From: Oscillospiraceae bacterium
Lineage (GTDB): Bacteria; Bacillota; Clostridia; Oscillospirales; Ruminococcaceae
Direction: 5' to 3'
DNA length: 5,827 nucleotides
Assembly: GCA_016297165.1 (NCBI GenBank)
Contig: JAEDHF010000114.1
Span: 1 to 5,827, forward strand
Position 1 is the first letter of the stretch. Each line of letters starts with the position of its first letter. A model generated the notes under the pieces. It searched no databases, had not been told where the DNA came from, and was given only the letters and a program-made list of their open reading frames with translations. The position numbers and the translations under genes are program-made. Of this stretch, positions 1 through 5,331 are shown piece after piece.

Positions 1-959
1 TGAAGGCGGAAAGCGCAGGACCCTCCGTTGGAAAGCTTGTTCCGAGGGTAAAAACTACTGCCCTTATACTTTATTCTATCTATTTCGGGCTTACCGCTTT
101 AGAGTTTATTTCTCTTATGATTGCAGGAATGCCCGTATTCGACTCCCTTAACGCTACCTTCGCTACCGCAGGAACGGGCGGCTTCGGCATTATGAATACC
201 AGTATCGGCGGCTACACCACCGCTATGCAGGTTATCATTACGGTATTTATGGTGCTTTTCTCGGTAAATTTCAACTGCTACTTCCTTCTCCTTCACGGTA
301 AGCTTAAAAGCGCCCTTAATACGGAGCTCAGGGTTTTTCTTATTGTTTACGCCCTCTCCTCTCTCCTCGTTACCCTTAATATTTCGGGACTTTACGGAAG
401 CTTCGGCGAAGCTCTCAACAACGCTACCTTTACCGTAGCCAGCATAATGTCCACAACGGGCTTTTCAATCTGTGACTTTAACACCTGGCCCGAGCTTTCG
501 AGGCTTATTCTTACCGTTCTGATGTTTATCGGCGCCTGTGCAGGCAGTACCTGCGGCGGTATAAAGATTTCCCGTTATGTAATTCTCTTTAAGGGGCTAA
601 AAAAGGAGCTTCAGCTTATGATTCACCCGAAACAGGTAAAGAAAATTAAGCTGGATTCACACGAGCTTGAACACAGTACGGTACGTTCGGTAAACGTATA
701 TATCGTCTGCTTTTTGCTGATATTCTTCGTTTCTCTCCTTATCGTTTCCTTCGATAACCACGACCTTATTACGAACTTTACCGCTGTTGCGGCTACTCTC
801 AATAACGTTGGACCGGGTCTGGAGCTTGTCGGTCCTACACAGAATTTCGGCTTTTTCTCCGACCCTGCTAAAATTGTGCTTATTTTCGATATGCTGGCAG
901 GACGTCTGGAGCTGTTCCCTGTACTTTTGCTGTTTTTACCCAGCACTTGGAAAAAGTAA
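1..959 (+). CDS. trkH: TrkH family potassium uptake protein, 5'-truncated by the window edge
   Basis: Membrane subunit of a Trk-type K+ uptake system, which works with a cytoplasmic NAD-binding TrkA partner (not in view). The reading frame is open from base 3, giving 318 residues; full family members are usually about 450-500, so roughly the N-terminal third lies off the left edge. The translation is strongly hydrophobic with several membrane spans. It shows the hallmark P-loop/filter glycines of the later repeats: TAGTGGFG (nt 165-188), STTGF (450-464) and NNVGPG (801-818). It also has the conserved CAGSTCGGIKISR stretch (537-575) and the typical TrkH C-terminus with AGRLELFP, ending in STWKK. 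That C-terminus favours TrkH over KtrB. The TAA stop at 957-959 lies 15 nt before a strong hairpin, so the gene ends its transcription unit. Its start, promoter and upstream partners are outside the window. No frameshift or missing motif is seen in the visible part. Confidence 0.93.
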   Translation, partial: KAESAGPSVGKLVPRVKTTALILYSIYFGLTALEFISLMIAGMPVFDSLNATFATAGTGGFGIMNTSIGGYTTAMQVIITVFMVLFSVNFNCYFLLLHGKLKSALNTELRVFLIVYALSSLLVTLNISGLYGSFGEALNNATFTVASIMSTTGFSICDFNTWPELSRLILTVLMFIGACAGSTCGGIKISRYVILFKGLKKELQLMIHPKQVKKIKLDSHELEHSTVRSVNVYIVCFLLIFFVSLLIVSFDNHDLITNFTAVAATLNNVGPGLELVGPTQNFGFFSDPAKIVLIFDMLAGRLELFPVLLLFLPSTWKK

Positions 960-974
960 TTTTTTGCATAGAAA

Positions 975-1002
975 ACCGCCCGGGAGAAATCTCCCGGGCG
1001 GT
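975..1002. terminator. Bidirectional hairpin terminator between convergent genes
   Basis: A perfect 12-bp stem (ACCGCCCGGGAG at 975-986, its complement at 991-1002) closes a 4-nt AAAT loop. It lies 15 nt after the trkH stop and 20 nt after the stop of the convergent PFL-family gene, so it can serve both. The T-tracts are weak: rightward the stem is followed by CAGCTTTATATG, leftward by TTTCTATGC. A second, outer dyad (TGCATA 965-970 with TATGCA 1011-1016, plus AAA 972-974 with TTT 1007-1009) extends the structure. Terminator function is inferred from position and stem strength. Confidence 0.8.
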
Positions 1003-1022
1003 CAGCTTTATATGCATTTATT

Positions 1023-2378
1023 TTAGTTCTTAAGACTCTGTAAAGGCGCCGGAATATGACCGCCTCTTGAAATAAACTTAGCAGGGCTGAACTTGTTTAT
1101 TGACATAACGGGGCCGCTTCCGAAAAGTCCGCCGAATTCGAGGGTTTCGCCCTCCTTCTTACCGATAGCCGGAACAACACGGACAGCGGTTGTCTTGCTG
1201 TTTACCATACCGATAGCGGCTTCGTCGGCGATAATGGCGGAAAGTATATCCGCAGGAGTATCACCGGGTACAACGAACATATCAAGACCAACGGAGCATA
1301 CCGCAGTCATAGCTTCAAGCTTTTCAAGGCAGAGAGCGCCTCTGTTAACGGCGTCAATCATACCGGCGTCCTCGGAAACGGGGATAAAAGCACCGGAAAG
1401 ACCGCCGACACGGGAGGAAGCCATTACGCCGCCCTTTTTAACTGCGTCGTTAAGGAGGGCGAGAGTAGCTGTGGTACCGTAAGCGCCGCAGCTTTCAAGA
1501 CCGATTTCTTCAAGAATATGGGCAACGCTGTCGCCTACAGCAGGAGTAGGAGCAAGAGAAAGGTCAACGATACCGAAGGGAACGCCGAGAATCTTACTTG
1601 CTTCTGTGCCTACAAGCTGTCCCATACGGGTAATTTTAAATGCTGTCTTTTTGATGACGTCGGCGATTTCGTTAATGGAAGCGTCGGGCATTTTTGCTAC
1701 TGCGGAGCGTACAACGCCGGGGCCGCTTACGCCTACGTTAATTACGCAGTCGGGCTCTCCTACGCCATGAAATGCGCCTGCCATAAAGGGATTATCCTCA
1801 ACAGCGTTACAGAATACAACTATCTTTGCAGCGCCGAAACAATGGTTATCGGCGGTTTTCTCGCTGGCTTCCTTGATGATTTTACCCATTAAGGCTACTG
1901 CGTCCATATTTATACCTGCTCTTGTTGAGCCTACGTTTACGGAGGAGCATACCTTTGTGGTTTCGGAAAGAGCCTGTGGGATAGAGTTGATGAGCTCTAA
2001 GTCCCCTGCGGAAAAGCCCTTATGTACTAAAGCGGAGTAGCCGCCGACGTAGTTTACTCCTGTCTCGTTGGCTACTTTTTCGAGAACGTGAGCAAATTTA
2101 ACGGGGCTGCCCTTTGTGGCTGCTGCAATCATAGCGATAGGGGTAACGGAAAGGCGCTTGTTGATAATCGGGATACCGTAGCGCTTTTCGATTTCTTCTC
2201 CCGTCTTAACGTGGTTGCAGGCGCAGCGCATCATCTTGTCATACACCTTTGTGCACGCCTTGTCAATATCGCTGTCGATACAGTCGAGGAGGCTGATACC
2301 CATGGTAATTGTACGGATATCGAGGTTTTCCTCCTGTATCATCTTTATGGTTTCTAAAATATCGTTTGAATTTAACAT
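1023..2378 (-). CDS. PFL family protein (UPF0210 / DUF711)
   Basis: A 451-residue cytoplasmic protein of the UPF0210/DUF711 family. The family is placed in the pyruvate-formate-lyase-like fold class, but I know of no established reaction. Length is normal for the family. Recognisable conserved stretches in order: NVGSTRAGINMDAV (residues 148-161), CNAVEDNPFMAGAFHG (190-205), VGVSGPGVV (215-223), APTPAVGDSVA (276-286), GGLSGAFIPVSEDAGM (325-340), CSVGLDM (361-367) and a C-terminal RGGHIPAP (438-445) followed by LQSLKN. I do not see the RVxGY-type glycyl-radical loop of true pyruvate formate-lyases, so the PFL name should be read as fold only. The ATG is chosen because GGAGGA (plus-strand 2386-2391) sits 7 nt upstream. 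It follows the ACT gene by 15 nt in one operon. Its 11 Arg codons are only CGT, CGC or AGA, unlike the divergent PHP gene, which suggests good expression. Confidence 0.93.
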   Translation of the reverse strand: MLNSNDILETIKMIQEENLDIRTITMGISLLDCIDSDIDKACTKVYDKMMRCACNHVKTGEEIEKRYGIPIINKRLSVTPIAMIAAATKGSPVKFAHVLEKVANETGVNYVGGYSALVHKGFSAGDLELINSIPQALSETTKVCSSVNVGSTRAGINMDAVALMGKIIKEASEKTADNHCFGAAKIVVFCNAVEDNPFMAGAFHGVGEPDCVINVGVSGPGVVRSAVAKMPDASINEIADVIKKTAFKITRMGQLVGTEASKILGVPFGIVDLSLAPTPAVGDSVAHILEEIGLESCGAYGTTATLALLNDAVKKGGVMASSRVGGLSGAFIPVSEDAGMIDAVNRGALCLEKLEAMTAVCSVGLDMFVVPGDTPADILSAIIADEAAIGMVNSKTTAVRVVPAIGKKEGETLEFGGLFGSGPVMSINKFSPAKFISRGGHIPAPLQSLKN

Positions 2379-2393
2379 TAAGCCGTCCTCCGA

Positions 2394-2663
2394 TTATATT
2401 CTGTGCATGGAGTTGAAGATATCCTCGTGCATAACGTGAATCTGAAGACCCATATCGTTTCCGCACTGCTTGAGGGTATCGGCAAGAATGCTGTAATCGC
2501 GGTTGCATTTCGAAATATCGATAAGCATGGTCATTGCGAACATATCCTGCATAATTGTCTGTGAAACGTCCATAACGTTAGCGTTGAAGTCGGCGCAGAT
2601 AGCGCAAACCTTTGCGAGAATACCAACTGTGTCCTTACCTAAAACTGCTACTACTGCTTTCAT
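2394..2663 (-). CDS. ACT domain-containing protein (UPF0237 family)
   Basis: An 89-residue stand-alone ACT domain. ACT domains are small beta-alpha folds that dimerise and often bind amino acids to regulate a partner; this subfamily is related to the ACT modules of GcvR-type regulators. The sequence shows the classic opening VLGKDTVGILAKV (residues 7-19), then NANVMDVSQTI (28-38) and the FAMTMLIDIS strand (42-51). No catalytic or DNA-binding domain is attached, so a role as ligand-sensing partner is inferred. The ATG is supported by AAGGAG at plus-strand 2674-2679, 10 nt upstream. It is the first gene of the operon, with the UPF0210 gene starting 15 nt after its stop. ACT (UPF0237) and UPF0210 genes also lie side by side in other Gram-positive bacteria, for example Streptococcus pneumoniae. 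The promoter at 2751-2779 and a leader inverted repeat precede it. The ligand is unknown. Confidence 0.9.
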   Translation of the reverse strand: MKAVVAVLGKDTVGILAKVCAICADFNANVMDVSQTIMQDMFAMTMLIDISKCNRDYSILADTLKQCGNDMGLQIHVMHEDIFNSMHRI

Positions 2664-2702
2664 TTAAATGAAGCTCCTTTCCTTTTCTGAAACGATAAAT
2701 CC

Positions 2703-2736
2703 TGTGCAGTATGCCGAAAAAATGTGGGACTGCACA
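2703..2736 (-). promoter_or_regulatory. Inverted repeat in the leader of the ACT-PFL operon
   Basis: An 8-bp perfect inverted repeat (TGTGCAGT at 2703-2710, ACTGCACA at 2729-2736) surrounds an 18-nt centre. It falls about 8-41 nt downstream of the predicted minus-strand start of transcription, so it could be an operator just past the promoter or an RNA leader hairpin. No T-tract follows it, so it is not a standard attenuator. I see no T-box consensus and recognise no riboswitch class in the roughly 80-nt leader. The function is unknown. Confidence 0.45.
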
Positions 2737-2750
2737 TATATACGAGTACT

Positions 2751-2779
2751 ATTATACTATATTTTTCAGGAATTGTAAA
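2751..2779 (-). promoter_or_regulatory. Sigma-A-type promoter of the ACT-PFL operon
   Basis: Read on the minus strand, TTTACA (plus positions 2774-2779) is followed after exactly 17 nt by a perfect TATAAT (plus positions 2751-2756). Transcription would start near 2744, giving a leader of about 80 nt before the ACT-domain start codon. A direct repeat TACTAT (2747-2752 and 2755-2760) overlaps the -10 region and might matter for regulation. The promoter is predicted from consensus only. Confidence 0.65.
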
Positions 2780-2787
2780 TATTATAA

Positions 2788-2816
2788 TAGACAAAATTAA
2801 AAAATTGTGGTATAAT
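2788..2816 (+). promoter_or_regulatory. Extended -10 sigma-A-type promoter of the PHP-Lrp-aminotransferase-ispE operon
   Basis: TAGACA (2788-2793, one mismatch to TTGACA) is separated by 17 nt from a perfect TATAAT (2811-2816). TGG directly before the hexamer gives the extended -10 form TGnTATAAT. Transcription would start near 2823, leaving a leader of about 38 nt with the strong Shine-Dalgarno at 2845-2854. The -35 box lies only 9 bp from the -35 box of the divergent promoter. A second TATAAT (2783-2788) upstream lacks a good -35 partner. Confidence 0.7.
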
Positions 2817-2844
2817 GTATTCTGTCAAGATGTTTTTTAACGAG

Positions 2845-2854
2845 AGGAGGGGAG
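2845..2854 (+). promoter_or_regulatory. Ribosome binding site deciding the GTG start of the PHP gene
   Basis: The purine run AGGAGGGGAG contains AGGAGG (2845-2850), 10 nt before the GTG at 2861. An in-frame TAA at 2855-2857 rules out any earlier start. A TTG at 2864 is the only near alternative, so the first codon is GTG or, less likely, TTG. Confidence 0.75.
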
Positions 2855-2860
2855 TAAAAA

Positions 2861-3667
2861 GTGTTGCCCTTCGATTTACATACCCATACTTCCTTTTCCT
2901 TCGACGGAGAATATGGGGCAGAGGAAATGGTTTTCCGAGCCTATGAGCTCGGTATAGAGTATTACGCTATAACCGACCACCTTGAAATAAACGAGTATCA
3001 TCTCCCCGAATTCCGCTATCCCGAAATACTTAGGGAAGCGAAATCGGTTATCCCCGACCTTACGGAGAAATACATAGGTAAAATCCACCTTATAAGAGGT
3101 ATCGAGCTTGGGCAGCCCGTTCACGATACCGCCCTCGCCGAAAGGCTTTTAGCCGAAGGGGATTACGACTATATTATCGGATCCTGCCACATGATAAGGG
3201 GCTATCGGGATTTTTACTTCCTGGATTACGACGAAAATGACCCCGTAAGGCTTCTCGATATGTATTTCGACGAGCTTATCGAAATGGCGGAGTGGGGGAA
3301 GTTCGATACCCTCGCCCATATTACCTATCCTCTTCGCTATATCGTAGGGGATAAGGGTAAAGCTATAGATATGTCAAGGTACGAAAAGCAGATAGAAAGG
3401 CTTTTTTCTCTTATAATAGAGAAGAATATCGCCCTGGAAATAAATACCTCGGGACTTCGCCAGAATATCGGCGAAACTCTCCCGGGAGAAGACCTGCTCC
3501 GAAAGTACTATGATATGGGGGGGCGGCTTATTACCATGGGCTCCGACGCCCATAAGCCCGAAGATATCGGAAAGGGAATAGCCGAGGGTATAGCCTTAGC
3601 GAAAAAAATAGGCTTTACCGCTGTGTCGGTTTATAAGAAAAGAAAACCAATACTTATTGAAATATGA
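2861..3667 (+). CDS. PHP-domain phosphoesterase, histidinol-phosphatase (HisJ/HisK) family
   Basis: A 268-residue metal-dependent phosphatase of the PHP superfamily, close in length and motifs to the histidinol-phosphatases that convert L-histidinol phosphate to L-histidinol in histidine biosynthesis. Metal-site motifs are complete: DLHTHT (residues 5-10, H7 and H9), TDH (38-40), the glutamate of GIELGQ (E82), GSCH (107-110, H110), LAHITYP (H153) and GSDAH (227-231, D229 and H231). EINTSG (193-198) is also typical of the family. It is a stand-alone PHP domain with no polymerase fusion and is predicted to be cytoplasmic. The GTG start is set by the strong upstream purine run and an in-frame stop just before it. 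It is first in its operon; the Lrp gene follows after 12 nt. Many Arg codons are AGG, CGA or CGG. Substrate specificity is inferred from family resemblance; no other histidine gene is in view, so another phosphomonoester substrate is possible. Confidence 0.87.
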   Translation: MLPFDLHTHTSFSFDGEYGAEEMVFRAYELGIEYYAITDHLEINEYHLPEFRYPEILREAKSVIPDLTEKYIGKIHLIRGIELGQPVHDTALAERLLAEGDYDYIIGSCHMIRGYRDFYFLDYDENDPVRLLDMYFDELIEMAEWGKFDTLAHITYPLRYIVGDKGKAIDMSRYEKQIERLFSLIIEKNIALEINTSGLRQNIGETLPGEDLLRKYYDMGGRLITMGSDAHKPEDIGKGIAEGIALAKKIGFTAVSVYKKRKPILIEI

Positions 3668-3679
3668 AAGGATAGATTT

Positions 3680-4159
3680 ATGAAGACATTAGTTGACCTT
3701 TTAAGAGAAAATGCCCGACTTACCAATAACGACCTTGCGGTAATGCTGGGAAAAACTCCCGAGGAAATCGAAAAAGAAATCGCAGAGCTCGAAAACGAGG
3801 GGCTTATTATCGGTTATTCCGCAATTATCGACGAGGAGCGCTACAACAAGAACTGTGTAACCGCCTTTATCGAGCTTAAGGTATCGCCCCAGGCGGAAAG
3901 AGGCTACGACGATATCGCTATTATGCTCTCCCAGTATAAGGAGGTTGACAGCGTTTATCTCATGAGCGGCTCCTTCGACCTTTCCGTTACCATAAGAGGC
4001 ACCAATCTCCGTGAGGTTGCTCTTTTCGTATCCGACAGGCTCGCTCCCATCGACGGCGTTTTATCCACCACAACCCACTTTATTCTCCGCCGTTATAAGG
4101 AGAAGGGCGTTGAATTCGTTCATGAAGACGATGATGAAAGGAGCCTTGTATCTCCGTGA
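3680..4159 (+). CDS. Lrp/AsnC family transcriptional regulator
   Basis: A 159-residue feast/famine-type regulator, the usual length for the family. The N-terminal helix-turn-helix spans roughly residues 5-45 (LTNNDLAVMLGKTPEEIEKE, then IAELENEGLI). The C-terminal effector-binding RAM domain runs from about 60 to 140 and contains SGSFDLSVTIRG (96-107). An acidic tail (HEDDDE, 148-153) leads to a C-terminal VSP. Such proteins bind DNA as dimers or larger rings and respond to amino acids. AAAGGA (3667-3672) sits 7 nt before the ATG and overlaps the PHP stop. The TGA stop overlaps the GTG of the aminotransferase gene, so the pair is probably co-translated and the regulator likely controls that enzyme. 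The arrangement resembles B. subtilis alaR-alaT. The effector (alanine or another amino acid) cannot be read from sequence. Confidence 0.92.
   Translation: MKTLVDLLRENARLTNNDLAVMLGKTPEEIEKEIAELENEGLIIGYSAIIDEERYNKNCVTAFIELKVSPQAERGYDDIAIMLSQYKEVDSVYLMSGSFDLSVTIRGTNLREVALFVSDRLAPIDGVLSTTTHFILRRYKEKGVEFVHEDDDERSLVSP
4137..4143 (+). promoter_or_regulatory. Ribosome binding site of the aminotransferase, inside the Lrp gene
   Basis: AAAGGAG lies within the last codons of the regulator, 12 nt before the GTG at 4156. The spacing is longer than ideal. Together with the GTGA overlap it suggests that initiation partly depends on ribosomes finishing the regulator. Nearby ATGs at 4166 and 4169 are out of frame, and there is no in-frame start between this site and 4156. 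Confidence 0.6.
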
Positions 4160-5331
4160 TAAACTATGATGAAATTCTGTCCGAAAAGGTATGTAGTATA
4201 AAGTTTTCGGGCATAAGAAAATTCTTTGATATAGCCGCTTCCGTTAAGGACGTAGTAAGCCTTTCGGTAGGCGAGCCCGATTTTAAGACTCCTTTTGCAA
4301 TACGAAAAGAAGCTATAAAAACTCTCGAAAAGGGTAGAACTACATACACCTCAAATGCAGGACTTGAAAAGCTTCGTAAGGCTATTTCAGACTATCTTGA
4401 CTATACTATTCATACACGCTATGACCCTTTGCACGAGATAATCATTACCGTAGGCGGTTCAGAAGCTATCGACGCAGCCTTCAGGGCTATTCTTAACCCC
4501 GGGGACGAGGTACTTCTTCCCGAGCCGAGCTTTGTATGCTACGGACCCCTTATTGAAATGGCGGACGGCGTCCCCGTATATATCGAAACGAAGGCGGAGG
4601 ATAACTTTAAGCTTACACCTGAACAGGTGCTTGAAAAGATAACCCCTAAAACGAAGGCGCTCGTTCTTCCTTACCCGAATAACCCTACCGGTGCAGTAAT
4701 GCGCCGTAAGGACTTAGAGAAAATTGCAGAGGTTATACGAGACAGGAATATTATCGTTATTTCCGACGAAATCTATTCCGAGCTTACCTACGGTGCTGAA
4801 AAGCACGTTTCCATAGCCGAAATAGAGGGAATGAAGGAGCGTACAATCGTTATAAACGGCTTTTCAAAGGCTTTTGCCATGACAGGCTGGAGACTTGGAT
4901 ATGCCTGCGGTCCTGCCCCGATAATTACCCAGATGCTTAAAATTCACCAGTACGGAATAATGTGTTCTCCTACAGTAAGCCAGTATGCCGCAATTACGGC
5001 TATGCGTGACTGCCGTGAGGATGTTGACTATATGGTAAGCGAATATGATATGAGGAGAAAGCTTATCGTTAACGGCTTTAACGAAATGGGGCTTACCTGC
5101 TTTGAGCCCGAGGGAGCCTTTTATGTATTCCCCTCAATAAAGTCAACCGGGCTTTCCTCCCAGGAATTCTGCCAGCGGCTTATTTTCGAGAAAAAGGTAG
5201 CGGTTGTCCCCGGGGACGCCTTCGGCGAATGCGGCGAGGGCTATATCCGTGTAAGCTATGCCTATTCTATAAATCATATTCTTTTAGCGTTAAAGAGAAT
5301 AAGGGAGTTTCTTGATGAACTTAATGGTTAA
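4156..5331 (+). CDS. Pyridoxal-phosphate-dependent aminotransferase, class I/II fold
   Basis: A 391-residue cytoplasmic transaminase of the aspartate-aminotransferase fold (class I, subgroup often named AspB, PatA or AlaT). All main active-site residues are visible: SVGEPDF near the N-terminus (37-43), N176 in NNPTG (175-179), D204 and Y207 in SDEIY (203-207), the Schiff-base lysine K238 in GFSKAF (235-240), R246 in TGWRLGY (243-249) and the substrate-carboxylate arginine R365 in YIRVSYA (363-369). Length and spacing are normal. The start is GTG, overlapping the regulator's stop by 4 nt, with no usable in-frame alternative nearby. Its 3' end overlaps ispE by 17 nt. Linkage to an Lrp-type gene suggests amino-acid-responsive control. 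Alanine, aspartate and aromatic acids are all plausible substrates; a HisC role beside the PHP phosphatase is possible but less likely, because the sequence looks AspB/AlaT-like. Confidence 0.92.
   Translation: MINYDEILSEKVCSIKFSGIRKFFDIAASVKDVVSLSVGEPDFKTPFAIRKEAIKTLEKGRTTYTSNAGLEKLRKAISDYLDYTIHTRYDPLHEIIITVGGSEAIDAAFRAILNPGDEVLLPEPSFVCYGPLIEMADGVPVYIETKAEDNFKLTPEQVLEKITPKTKALVLPYPNNPTGAVMRRKDLEKIAEVIRDRNIIVISDEIYSELTYGAEKHVSIAEIEGMKERTIVINGFSKAFAMTGWRLGYACGPAPIITQMLKIHQYGIMCSPTVSQYAAITAMRDCREDVDYMVSEYDMRRKLIVNGFNEMGLTCFEPEGAFYVFPSIKSTGLSSQEFCQRLIFEKKVAVVPGDAFGECGEGYIRVSYAYSINHILLALKRIREFLDELNG
5303..5307 (+). promoter_or_regulatory. Ribosome binding site deciding the ispE start
   Basis: GGGAG lies inside the aminotransferase gene, 7 nt before ATG 5315. 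The next in-frame ATG (5324) would be 16 nt away, which is too far, so the earlier start is preferred. Confidence 0.6.

Noticed and set aside
603..620. Internal AAGGAG followed 9 nt later by an in-frame ATG (618) within trkH, as if a shorter product were made
   Set aside because: The AAGGAG follows from codons for a common Lys-Lys-Glu motif before the conserved IHP segment. A C-terminal fragment would lack most filter loops, and nothing else supports an internal start.
1093..2357. Long plus-strand open frames at 1093-1482, 1518-1892 and 2088-2357
   Set aside because: They lie opposite the well-supported UPF0210 gene, have no family motifs and low-complexity composition typical of antisense shadows.
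2664..2750. T-box or amino-acid riboswitch in the ACT operon leader
   Set aside because: The leader is only about 80 nt, lacks the conserved T-box sequence, and has no terminator/antiterminator pair with a T-tract.
2783..2788. Second plus-strand TATAAT as an alternative promoter
   Set aside because: The sequence 17 nt upstream is T-rich without a TTGACA-like box. The extended -10 at 2811 is much better.
2830..2946. Small open frame from ATG 2830 in the leader of the plus operon, a possible leader peptide
   Set aside because: No ribosome binding site precedes it, it runs out of frame into the PHP gene, and it has no run of a regulatory amino acid.
3517..3523. G7 tract (and A7 at 3602-3608) in the PHP gene as a possible phase-variation switch
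   Set aside because: Runs of seven are short for slipped-strand switching. They encode ordinary residues of an intact frame, and the gene is a metabolic enzyme rather than a surface function.
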